The position numbers and the translations under genes are program-made. A stretch of 64,000 bases of DNA. Origin: Trichosporon coremiiforme. Taxonomy: Eukaryota > Basidiomycota > Tremellomycetes > Trichosporonales > Trichosporonaceae. The stretch is from assembly GCA_039545355.1 (NCBI GenBank), contig BCJJ01000040.1, forward strand, positions 1-64,000, in the 5' to 3' direction. This document shows, piece by piece, positions 42,607 to 52,642 of this stretch (position 1 is the first letter of the stretch; every line of letters begins with the position of its first letter). Under the pieces are notes generated by a model. The model worked only from the letters and a program-made list of their open reading frames with translations, did no database searches and was not told the origin of the DNA.

Positions 42607-45600
42607 GGAGTCATACCCGAGGTCGAGGGGGGTGTTGAACGGAGCGAGGGGGGCCAGGGGACTGGCCGGAGACTTGGGCGAGACGAGGTTGGGCGCGGTA
42701 GTTGAACTGGTTGGGGAATAGCTGGGGAAACCCGGGAGGTCGAGCGAGTCGAGCGAGTCGAGCGAGCCGGGCGGGCTGAGCGACGGCGGACTGGAGTATG
42801 AAAAGGGGGGGAAGGGGGAAACGGGGGAGTGGAGTTGGGCAAACGTGATGAATGATTTGGCGTGTCGCCGCTGTAGTCTTCGCGAGCGTAAGTGTTGTTG
42901 ACGTTGATGCAAAGATGAACGTCGAATGGAGGAGGGAAAGGCGCGGAAATTCGACAATCGATCGACGCGTTATACGACGGATTCAGGCTGAAATTTCGCG
43001 ACTGAGCCGAGTCGGTATGTAGACAGTCGGTTGATCCTGAGATCTGGGTACGGACTCGATGAAGAGTAGACGGGGGGCGGAGGTTCGAGTCCGGCGAAAT
43101 GCTGATTCGATCTTGGAGATCCGGAGTGGACTTATACCTTCAGGCCGAGGTGGAGATAAGTCCACGAGTTCACTTAGACAAGTGTTAAGAGGGCCGGCGA
43201 GGACGGCGAGTTTGTCTACCGACGGACAACTAGGTGAGCTCGAAGTTGAGTTGAAGTGCGAGACACGATGTTGGCTGGTGGGCCCGACGACTTAAGTAGA
43301 CACACCGCTCGAGGTCGTGTCGGAACAGATGGCGGTCCGAGCTGGTGGGCGGCAGGGGCTTCGACTTCGTGAAGGTAGGTGCTGAGGAGGAATGAGTTTT
43401 GGTTGTCTAACAAGGCTAACGACTAGGTGCTACTGCAAGGATGAGTGGTGTGTACTTGGAGGACAGGTCAGTGTATAGATTTGTCTGATGTCTCTGGAGA
43501 AAGGGAGCAGGTTGTCACCAGACCGACGCCGAAATATATGATCTGCCCGTCCGTTCTACGTGCATCGGGACAGAGGAGTGCCGGTCGCGGAAGAGTTCCA
43601 GCACTGGTGACAAACAGACAGTCACTCCTGGTTGATCGGTGACTATCATCGCATCTGCCACACAACAGCCGAGATGCGAATCGCTCCGACACCTCCCGAC
43701 TTGACACAGCAGCCTGCAGAGCATGCACCCAGATGCTTTCCGAGCATTTGGTATCTTTGTTGCATGTAACCGAGGCCCCACCATGCATGACCCCCGCCAC
43801 CTTGCGCTTCTACATCCATGCTTTGCGCGTCATGAAGCTCTGAAGCACCGCACAGTGAGCGCTGAGTCGAGCACATGACTCGTGGTCGGGAAGAACCGGC
43901 ACGGGCAAGTGGTGGATTTGGTTTTCGAGTGCCCGAGATTACTGATCGCCCCTCTGGCCAGTTCCGAGATTACTGATCTCGAGTGCCCTTCGGCACTTGT
44001 TTCGGCGAGCCTCAAGGCTCCACAGGACCAAACCACTCGGCACGTTTCCCGGCACCAGTGCATTTCGCTCGCATCTCAGTGGCCAAGCGCCGGAGTAGCC
44101 CGTGGTTCGGCCTTGAGCGAAATGGAAGGATCAGAAACGTGCTTGATGCATTAGACTTCGCGGGATGGACTCCGTTGGGAACGTCATTTGACCACGGGTA
44201 CATTTGGTATTGACCTCGCCCGGATGCTTTGCGGCCCGCGTTGCGGACGCCGTATTTGGTTTCAACCTCGCTTGCTCCGTTAGGCGGTCTCCGAGCCCGC
44301 TGCCTCGCCACTCCGCGGTGACGACTCGATCCCCCGACTCGGAGAGCCTGTCTGCATCACTCACTCCTCTGTTGACCTGGTCGGATGCAAATCACGCACA
44401 TCCCTCCTCTCCCTGCACGCTCACTGCTGTCTGCCGTCACTCGCCACCACACCCAGTCCCCTTGACACACGAGATCTCATAACATCGCATCTCCGAATGA
44501 GCAGCCCGTCGGCGACACGATGGCTGAGATAAGCCAAGAGGAATGTCCAGCGATGATTTCGATTATCGGAACAGCGAGGCGCTGTTGTAGATCTCTCTGC
44601 GGCTCGCTCAGTGAGTCACCGCATCACTACGTCGTCGTTCAGGATACCCGGTTAGAAGCCCTCAGATGGGAGCTCCACGGTGGCTCCGGCTCCAAGATGG
44701 AGCGAATAAGATCATCGAGGTTTTGCGACGACTTCCGAATGCTGGAATGCCGAGATGGAACGCTGGCCGTGTAGACGGAATGCTATGGCTCCGCTGGGAC
44801 GCTGCCCGGTTTATGATGAGTTCTAAACGTCTCTTGTTGTCGGAGGTGGTGGCGAGTGCATAGTTCAACGGAGCGTGGAGCTGCACGACGTGGCGATGCG
44901 ACACGATGCTTGCTATGCATGCCTCACCGTCGCAGGAGTAGGGAACGATGAGTGGCCAGTATCCAAGACCAGCACAGCGACACCGACGGCCAGCATTCAG
45001 GCACGTGCTGATCATTTCGTGCCGGACGAATCTGCGCCGAACTCCAGAAAAGTCCAACTCGTGACTTCGGCATGTTCTGTTGCCATTTCGTTAGCTCGTC
45101 GGTATCTCCAAGCATCAACTCCGGCTCTACGCGTCACCTCTGGTATCTGTCCCCGCTAGCCCCGCTATAGCTTGTTCCAAGTTCGGCGGACAGCGATGCA
45201 CCGGGGAGGATGACGGCCGCAGAAGTCTGATGGCGGCGACCACCGCCGAGGATTGATCGCAGGAGACCGCCGATCGCGATCAGCTGGGCCGTGCTACATG
45301 CATCCCCCACTTGCTTCTCCTGCACGCCGAAGCATATGATACAACTTGCACCGTTTCAGCAGAAGTCGTATGCATGAATCAGCGGCCTCCGCGGGGTGCG
45401 ACTGGACAAGGTCGTTGTAGGCTTGGGGCATACCCGGTGACGGTGATAGCCGGTCGGTCATGTCCGCGCTGGCCTGTGCCGCCCACCAGTGGGCACTTTC
45501 GTCACAAGCGTGTACTTAACCTTTACTCTTCTCCGCAACCTGTCCCAAGCGTCTCACGACCCCCCCCCTTGCACTCCCCCGACACTCGTTCCAAAACACA

Positions 45601-45607
45601 CGACACA
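42607..45607. other. gene-free stretch of 3 kb
   Basis: Apart from possible extra 5' sequence of the GFA-like gene (to 42957) and a short repeat at 43925-43988, nothing is supported. A tRNA B-box-like string at 43080 was examined and rejected. Confidence 0.55.
43925..43988. repeat. interleaved short direct repeats
   Basis: TCGAGTGCCC occurs at 43925-43934 and 43979-43988, enclosing two copies of CGAGATTACTGATC (43934-43947 and 43965-43978). It may be a small duplication or a regulatory element; the role is unknown. Confidence 0.7.
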
Positions 45608-46480
45608 ATGGCCCCCAAGGACATGGCTCCCGAGGTGATGCCCGAGCTCGGCGTTGACACCCTCTTCAACCTCCGCGGCAAGGTCGCCCTCGTCACAGGA
45701 GGCGCTACCGGCATTGGCCGCATGATCGCGGCCGGCTACGTCCGCAACGGCTGCAAGGTGTACATTGCTTCGCGCAAGCTGGCGGACCTGCAGCGTGTCG
45801 CCGACTCGCTCAACCCGGTCGGCAAGGAGACTGGCGGTTCGTGCCATGCGATCCAGGCCGATGTCGGCGACAAGGCTGGATGCGACGCTCTCGCGGCCGA
45901 GATCGCCAAGCGCGAGTCCAGCCTCGACATTCTCGTCAACAACTCGGGACTCTCGTGGGGCGCGCCCCTCATCGACTTCCCGGAGAAGAACGGATGGGAC
46001 AAGACGTTCGCCCTCAACGTCAAGGCCCAGTTCTACCTCACCGTCGCCCTCCTCCCCCTCCTCGAGAAGGGCAAGGACAATGTTCGCCCCGCGACCGTGA
46101 TCAACATCGCCTCTGTCGCCGCCATCTCGCCCCAGGCCGAGGGAGCCCTCTCCGCCCCTGGCTCCGGAACTTACTCTTACCAGCCGTCCAAGGCCGCCTC
46201 CCTCCACCTCACCAAGGTGCTCGCTGCTTCGCTCGCCCCGAAACACGTTAATGTCAACGTCATCCTCCCCGGTGTCTTCCCCTCGCGCATGACCTCGTTC
46301 GGTCTCCAGAACTCCGAGGACGCCCTCGTCGCCAACCAGCCCACTGGTCGTGTCGGAACCAGCGAGGACATGGCCGGCACTGCCCTCTTCCTCGCCTCGC
46401 GTGCGGGTGCTCACTGCACCGGTACCGCCATCACTGTCGACGGCGGATCGGTCCTCGGCCGTGTCGGCGCCAAGCTCTAA
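45608..46480 (+). CDS. short-chain dehydrogenase/reductase
   Basis: A single exon, 290 residues, starting MAPKDMAPEV at an ATG preceded by ACACA. It is a classical SDR: cofactor motif TGGATGIGR (residues about 29-37), SRK after strand 2 (suggesting NADP(H)), NNSG, the catalytic Ser in the INIASVAAISP strand, YSYQPSK for the YxxxK pair, and PG with SRMTSFG after it. A C-terminal GTAITVDGGSVLG matches the fungal 3-oxoacyl-ACP-reductase-like and rhamnolipid-RhlG-like group. It should reduce a carbonyl or oxidise an alcohol on a small molecule; the substrate is unknown. The upstream in-frame extension (from 45311) has non-coding composition and is rejected. It converges on the next gene. Confidence 0.9.
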   Translation: MAPKDMAPEVMPELGVDTLFNLRGKVALVTGGATGIGRMIAAGYVRNGCKVYIASRKLADLQRVADSLNPVGKETGGSCHAIQADVGDKAGCDALAAEIAKRESSLDILVNNSGLSWGAPLIDFPEKNGWDKTFALNVKAQFYLTVALLPLLEKGKDNVRPATVINIASVAAISPQAEGALSAPGSGTYSYQPSKAASLHLTKVLAASLAPKHVNVNVILPGVFPSRMTSFGLQNSEDALVANQPTGRVGTSEDMAGTALFLASRAGAHCTGTAITVDGGSVLGRVGAKL

Positions 46481-46655
46481 GCGAGCCTGCAGAACGAGTC
46501 GGTTAAAACGTAGGAAGTCATGTAACAATAATCTGGTATACACATACATTCGGAATGATACTGACACAGCTACACCGGTGCTCTTCAACCTTTACTGACA
46601 CTGTCTATTGATTAATGACTGTCACGGGACTGAAACTCACGACACTCTCGACGAA

Positions 46656-48335
46656 CTAGTAAGCCTTGGGATCAACCTTGACGAGAACCTTGCCGGCAGC
46701 ATGGCCCTGGCAGAGGTGCTCGTACGCGGCGCGCGCATGTTCCCACTCCCACACACTGTCAACGACGACCTTGACCCTGCCCTGGGCAAGATAGTCCATG
46801 ACGCGCTGCCGATCCAGCAGCGAGGGCTTCATCATGCTGACCCCCTTATAGATCCTGCCGGTGCCGCCAAGCCAGCGGCTGACGGGCCAGTACTCGTTCG
46901 CCTTCATCTTGATGACGGCGCGGACAAAGTCGACGGCCCAGAACGAGGGCGGGCGCACGCCGACGCTCTCGTACACGCCATGCGGGGCCAGGTACGCCGC
47001 ACACCCGGTGTACAGAGCCTGCACGCCGAGACAGTCAAAGGCGAAATCGAAGGGGGCGCACGCAGCGCCCAAGTGTGTGGCGAGGGAGGGGTAGATGGTG
47101 TAGTCGACCATCTCGTCTGCGCCCAGGTTGCGCACGAGGTCGAAGTTCTTCGCAGACGTCACCGCCGTCACGTGCACGGGCTTGCTGAGCGTCTTGAGCA
47201 GCTGCAGGAGCAGATGGCCGATGCCCCCACTCGCCGCGTTGAGGAGGACACGGATGGGGCGCGTAGCGGAGCCATTGCTTGCGCCGACGAGGTTCATCAG
47301 ATTCGACTGGGCGAGGAGCGGCTGCGTCTCCTCCGCACTCGCAGCGGCGTCCCTGGAACCGTCGACGTGGGACGTATTCTTGGCGGGGGTGCCGTTCTTC
47401 TGACCAGCGGGCTCGATGGGATGAGCGGCGGGGTCGAAGTCGAGAATGCCCGATTGGCGGAGCATCGCGTCAGCCGTCATGCCCGCCAGGAGGACGCTGG
47501 AGGCGGACTTGAGGTCCACGTGCGAGGGGACGCGCACGCAGTACTTGGCCGGAACGGCGATGATGGCTTGCAAAGCGCCGATGCCGGTCGGAAGGGTGAA
47601 ATCGGCGGGGAGCATACCGGCCACGCGGTCGCCGCGCTTCCACTGGGCCGTGGTGTCGGCCGCGGCGGCCGTCTTGGTCTTGTCCTTCTTATCCTTCTTC
47701 TTGGACTTTTCAGACTCGTCCTTGCCCCCCTCATCGGAGGAGGAGGAGGAAGAAGAAGAAGAAGACGACTTGGAGCCGGACTCGTGCTGGGGCTGGGGGT
47801 TGGCCGCCTCAGGCAAGTTGACGGGCTCGATGTGCTCCGCCTCGAAAGCCGGGTTGACGCGAACAGCCATTGCGGCCGCCTTGGCCTCCGCAGCCGTCGA
47901 GGGCGGATAAGGGCGTGGGGAGGGGGGCGCATCAGGTGCCTTCTTCATCCACTCCGCACCATCCTTGGCCCCCTTGGCGGCCATCATCGCATTCTCGTCC
48001 GGACTCCAGGCATCGAGGACCTCGCCTGCAAACTCCATCTCGGGCACTGCCTCCCTCTGCCGCATGGCGGGGGGCACGAGGGTCATTTGGAAGATTGAGC
48101 CGGGGTTCAGCCCTGCGTACTGCACGGAGATGAGGAGCCAGGACTCGTAGATCCCCACTGCCTGCGCGAGGGGGAGGGGCGGGGGGAGCATGGGCGTCGG
48201 CACGACGGTCTCGTTCAGGACCGTGCTGGGGAGGCCGCGGAATTGGTACTTCCACGCATGGGTGCGTGCGCTGTGGGCGGGGTTGGGCAGAGTCGGGACC
48301 CAAGGGAGGGCGATGTGGTGCTGTGGAGTCGACAT
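46656..48335 (-). CDS. zinc-type/quinone-type oxidoreductase with low-complexity insert
   Basis: A single exon, 559 residues from the ATG at 48335. The two halves match the medium-chain dehydrogenase/reductase fold. The N-terminal GroES-like part contains SVQYAGLNPGS, VPEMEFAGEV and GDRVAGMLP. The C-terminal nucleotide-binding part contains VLLNAASGGIGHLLLQLLK, then NLGADEMVDYT and FDCLG. Family members of about 350 residues reduce quinones or enoyl compounds with NADPH, and catalytic zinc ligands are not evident, as in the quinone-reductase branch. Unusually, about 100 residues are inserted in the catalytic domain between EFAGEVLDAW and WKRGDRVAG, with a run of eleven Ser followed by DE and Lys-rich stretches. 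A second insert lies near residue 310. Both are probably surface loops. Substrate unknown. Confidence 0.85.
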   Translation of the reverse strand: MSTPQHHIALPWVPTLPNPAHSARTHAWKYQFRGLPSTVLNETVVPTPMLPPPLPLAQAVGIYESWLLISVQYAGLNPGSIFQMTLVPPAMRQREAVPEMEFAGEVLDAWSPDENAMMAAKGAKDGAEWMKKAPDAPPSPRPYPPSTAAEAKAAAMAVRVNPAFEAEHIEPVNLPEAANPQPQHESGSKSSSSSSSSSSSDEGGKDESEKSKKKDKKDKTKTAAAADTTAQWKRGDRVAGMLPADFTLPTGIGALQAIIAVPAKYCVRVPSHVDLKSASSVLLAGMTADAMLRQSGILDFDPAAHPIEPAGQKNGTPAKNTSHVDGSRDAAASAEETQPLLAQSNLMNLVGASNGSATRPIRVLLNAASGGIGHLLLQLLKTLSKPVHVTAVTSAKNFDLVRNLGADEMVDYTIYPSLATHLGAACAPFDFAFDCLGVQALYTGCAAYLAPHGVYESVGVRPPSFWAVDFVRAVIKMKANEYWPVSRWLGGTGRIYKGVSMMKPSLLDRQRVMDYLAQGRVKVVVDSVWEWEHARAAYEHLCQGHAAGKVLVKVDPKAY

Positions 48336-49092
48336 GGTGCACTGGCGTGAGAAGGTGTGCAATGGGGATGCACTGTCAGTGGGAATCAGTGGGACATGAC
48401 CATGGTTATATGCTCGGTGAGAGGGATGCAGAGCGGGATGTGGTGAAGCGACTCATGACACGACACACACAGCAGTGACGAACGCACCCGGCACGATGAC
48501 CGGCACACTTGGTGCGATCCAAATCGGCTCCAAATCTGGGCACTCGGCATTCCACACGGCTGCTGTGTGGTGACGGGTCACCTGCCGATGAGCCGGTGTG
48601 CTCGCCGCAGTTTGTCCATGGACGTTGATGCTGTTCTATCGAGGTCCAAGAGGGCAACCAAGTGTGCGAGGAAGAGTGGGCTTCGATGCGGAACGCCCTG
48701 TCATCATTGCGGACTGTCCATTTCACGCGGCTCACGGCTGCCATGTCCGCTGTCATGCTGCTATCGACACGCCAGACGCCCTTGTCCGCTGTTGTGAGGT
48801 CAAGTCGTGCGTCAACCGTTGAAGGGCACCTGGTGCATCTCTGCGTCCTCCGTTTGTCGACCTGGGGTTAATACAGATTCAGAAATCGTGCCCTTCTCTC
48901 AACCTCTTGTCCTTGCTGCGCTCGCCACCAGCCACGCGAAGCATCACGTGACAAAGGCTCGAGATGATGACGCGAGTCGCGTCGACCGTAATGTCGGCGA
49001 TGGGCGCGTATTGTTTTCGTCTGTTGGAGCTCTTGACCGAAGTGCGCTGTCGCCTGTACATACCAGCATCAATCACCCCGAAAACAACAAGA
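48336..49092. promoter_or_regulatory. intergenic region between divergent oxidoreductase and CMR1 genes
   Basis: 757 bp between two start codons on opposite strands. No other gene is seen. It presumably contains both promoters; no TATA box was recognised. Confidence 0.4.
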
Positions 49093-51005
49093 ATGGACGA
49101 CGAAACTGCCTAGTAAGCTGACAGGAAGCCCTGAGCTGACATCAGCGAGCAAGAGCGGCGCGAGACGATCGCGGCGAACCGCGCCCTCCTGGCCGAGCTG
49201 GGGCTGAACGAGGGTGGGGCCGCGGCGATGGAAATGCCTAAGAAGCTGCCGAAGGCGAAAACGGCCTCGAACCCACGGAAACGCAAGGCGCCCACCGAGG
49301 AGGAGCCGCGGGCTACCAGACGCTCCGGGCGTATCGCTGGCGTCAAGGCTGATCCGGTAAAACTGGAGGAGTTCAGACAGGAGGAAGAGCGCGTGCGCGA
49401 GGAGCAGCGCGTGAAGGACCGCCGACTCCGCGAACAGGTCATGACGGTCGGGGAGCAGATGGAGGAGGACTCGGCACCCGTGGAGCAGCTGACCGAGCTG
49501 CTGAAGAACATGCCTGTGTGCGAGCGGCCGGACGCTAAGAGCGTGAAAGATGCGTATCCCGAGAAGGAGGGCGATAAGGAGCTCGAAAGGCTGAAGGATC
49601 AGTTCAAGGGCATGCACCTCGCTGCGAACAAGAAGGTCACGACTGAGCGCGTCTACACGATGCTCGTGCACCCTGACCCGAGGAAGAACCTCGTGCTCGT
49701 TGGCGACAAGTACGGCCAGCTCGGGATCTGGGACGCGCCGACAGGCGAGGACGCCGATGTCAAGGAGGAGAAGCCCGATGTCAAGAAGGAGGGCGGCGAG
49801 GAAGAGGAGGAGGAAGATGGCCCCATATGGCGCATGCAGGCGCACGCGAAAAACAGTATCAGCTGCATGAAGGTTGACCCTGCGAATGGGCAGAATGTGA
49901 GTTGCGCGCTTGTCTCGGCTCAACTGACAACCCCAGCTCGTCACGTCATCTTACGACTGCACGTTACGGCGGCTCGATTTCAGCACTGGCGTCTCGACCG
50001 AGATCTTCGCGTTCGAAGACGAGGACATGCTCATCAACCACTTCGACCTGGTCCCGAGTGGGCAGGAGGCGTGGCTCGTGGATAAGAACGGTGGCATCTC
50101 ACACGCGGACTTCAGGGAGAAGGGCGAGCGGAGACGATGGGAGGTGCAGGAGGCAGGAAGAGGAGCGAAGCTGGGCGGGTGCAGCGTGAACCGTGAGTAT
50201 CCCACACCTTCTGTCTACAAGCTTCCAACGCGATGAGTCCAGCTGACAGCAGCACTCATGCCGCACCTCCTTGTAACGGCGGGCAACGACCAGCATGTCC
50301 GAATCTGGGACACGCGGCATCTGAAGAAATTGACGCCGAAATCGGTCGAGACGATCCTCCCGCCCAAACCTGAGGAAGGCAAGGAGTACATCGACACGCA
50401 CTGCGAGAGCTCGATCCCGTACGAGCGCATGCAGGGGTACATGGAGAGCAAGTCGGGCAAGGGACTGCTTCGCGCTTCGTATCAGCACGGCAAGTCGTGC
50501 TCAGCAGCATACTGGGATCCGTTCGGACGGCGCATCCTGACCACAAGCTACGACGACAAGTTGCGAGGTACGTGATACTCCCTTCCCTTGAAACCCACAT
50601 TCACTGCTTTCCTCCTCTCTCGAAAAGCTTCCACATAGCCTGGAGTTCTAGCTAACACCAGTCTTTAACGTCAACCCCCAGCAACTCATGTTCGACACGC
50701 CCCTCCCGGCCGCGCAGTTCAAGCCCGCCAAGGCGATCGCGCACAACTGTCAGACGGGACGGTGGCTCACGATCCTGCGCGCGCAATGGAGCCAGAACAC
50801 GGATTTTACGCCCCACTTCTCGGTCGGCAACATGAAGCGCCGTCTTGACGTTTTTGCGGCCGGCGGAGAGAGGATTGTGAGCCTGTGGAACGAGGCCGTA
50901 ACTGCTGTCCCGGCCGTCACTGCCGCGCACCCGGCGCATGTCGATCGTCTCGTGGGCGGTAACACGTCGGGAAGGATCCAGCTGTGGACTAGCGGAGCAG
51001 AGTGA
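49093..51005 (+). CDS. CMR1: WD40 DNA damage-binding protein Cmr1/WDR76
   Basis: Five exons (49093-49112, 49146-49896, 49937-50192, 50253-50567, 50662-51005) give 561 residues. The first exon has only 20 nt. The N-terminus (EQERRETIAANRALLAELGL, then ATRRSGRIAG) is the hallmark of the family. A seven-bladed WD40 propeller follows: LVGDKYGQLGIWD, KNSISCMKVDP, LVTSSYDCTLRRLD, LVTAGNDQHVRIWD, SAAYWDPFGRRILTTSYDD and LVGGNTSGRIQLW. Cmr1 binds chromatin and UV-damaged DNA and helps protein quality control in the nucleus in yeast. An acidic insert (EEEEEEDG) between the first blades is local to this lineage. The 3' end lies 241 bp from the end of eIF3k on the other strand. Confidence 0.9.
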
Positions 51006-51246
51006 AGGGGGGAGAAAAAGGGAGAGTGTATCCTGTATCATTAGTGCTTTCTTGGTCATGCAGCTTCTTGATCTATCCGCCCAGTCCGTTCCGAGGGCAC
51101 ATCATGTCCCACCGAGAGGTCCGACTTCCGTTGCCCGTCCCGAGTTCTACGGACCCACGTCCACCTGTTTTGAGTATCCCTCACACAACAGTAGAATACA
51201 CGATATGCATAGTGCATCTCTACTACTCGCCCCAGCGTGGAGCCGT

Positions 51247-52265
51247 CTAGAACGCCGCGGCGGAAATAAGCTTGGTGAGCTCTGTCGGTCAGCTTACGCC
51301 GGCACCTCTTCAACTCACGGTTCAGCTCGACCTTCTCCTTGACGACGCCAGCCTTAACGTCGTTGTCACCGTTACCCGGGATGGCGGCGATGTCGCCGTT
51401 GATGGCCCATCCGTGGCTCTCCGCCCACTGCTTGACCTCGCCGTCCTTCAGGTTGAGCCAGCGCTGGAGCTGGGCGACCTTGACATTACGGAAGCTGGCG
51501 GCAATAGAGGAGGCAAACTCGTACCGGAACTTCTCCTCAAGTCCCTTGTGCGCGGGGAAGTAGCTCGGGTTCTCGCGCAGGATGCGCGCGGCGTCCGACG
51601 AGGAAGTGTACAGCGTCCAGAACTTGGTGAACTGGCACGTCCGCACGAGGTCGTGCAGCTGCTGCAGGAACGGCATCGTCTGCAGGAACGTCTCGTCCTC
51701 CGAGTCGATGTCCGAGAGGATCGCGCTCGGCTCACGCAGAAGAGAAAGGCACAGGTTGAAGTCCGGTCCGTGGACCGTCGAGGAGAGGGACTTGATCAGG
51801 ATGTTGAGGATGACGTCCGGGTTCGAGAGCTGGGGGTTGAACTGGTACCTGTGGAGTTAGCTTGGAACAGGTTTGTGAAGCTTGATCAGGTGCAAGGAAA
51901 GGTTCCGACGCCATCCGCGGAGGAAGGGCCGCAATCGAGAGCAGTCCGAGAGCGCCGAACGTCACCATTGCGTGCCGATCGCGCGGCGCCGATCACTCCC
52001 TCCACCGGGCTAGACTCACAGCTTGAGGATGGCGAGGTTGGCGAGGAGGTCGTACTCTCCGGTCTGGACCTGCTGGGTAAGGTAGTCCTCCATGAAGCCG
52101 AGGTTGGAAGGGTTATACCGGTCTGATTATCAGTTGCCGCTCAACGAAACCATCGTTCAACTCACCGACGCCGTGGATGAGCTCGTGGATGACCTCGGTG
52201 CGGGAGGCGGGAGTGTGCCACTCCTTGAGGTCCTGGACGGGGACGGGGGTCGAGGAGGTCGCCAT
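51247..52265 (-). CDS. translation initiation factor eIF3 subunit k
   Basis: Four exons (52265-52166, 52122-52020, 51848-51319, 51281-51247) give 255 residues, close to the usual 220-250. The second exon opens with DRYNPSNLGFMEDYL and the third with YQFNPQL, the best known eIF3k blocks. Further on come FNLCLSLLRE, the PCI/winged-helix part, VKVAQLQRWLNL, VKQWAESHGW and VVKEKVELN. The last exon (QLTKLISAAAF) is placed by a 36 nt intron with a CTGAC branch. eIF3k is a non-essential eIF3 subunit that pairs with eIF3l and helps recruit mRNA to the 40S ribosome. It diverges from the dynactin gene. Confidence 0.9.
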
Positions 52266-52642
52266 TTTGAGATACGTGGTGGTGTGGTGTCTGGCGACTT
52301 TTGGGAGTGTTGAATCTGTCGAAGCGCTCGAGCTCGCTGGTCGTCTGCAGTGCTCACTCCGGCGACATTGATTGTTCGTCGACCCCCGCTGAAAACGGGA
52401 GCAGAACCTGCACCCACGACGTGCCTTATCAAAATCGGCCCTCCACTTTACACGTCTTTCCCCTGGCCACGTGGGAAGACGCGTCTGAGCGTTCACCGTA
52501 CGCGATCCACCCCCCGGCCAGCGGTATGCATCATCGACGACCCTGTCGCCGCTGTTGACGTTCCACCAACGACACACAACGACAACACCGATACGACACG
52601 CTCCGACTGTCTCGCTCCGACTACACCGACACAGCGGACGCA
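52266..52642. promoter_or_regulatory. shared promoter between eIF3k and dynactin p150 genes
   Basis: 377 bp between divergent start codons. It is CT/AC-rich toward the plus-strand gene (CACACAACGACAACACC). No TATA box is seen; a bidirectional promoter is inferred from layout. Confidence 0.45.

Noticed and set aside
42607..42957. Upstream extension of the GFA-like protein
   Set aside because: The frame is open but has no ATG; only a non-AUG codon could start it. It is kept as a possible spliced 5' exon, not as called coding sequence.
43080..43090. GGTTCGAGTCC, a tRNA B-box-like string
   Set aside because: No 5 bp T-stem forms around it, no acceptable A box or acceptor stem lies upstream, and no tRNA fold could be drawn.
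45554..46588. 344-codon minus-strand frame over the dehydrogenase
   Set aside because: Antisense of a well-supported SDR gene; composition (Gly/Glu/Val runs) is typical of a mirror frame.
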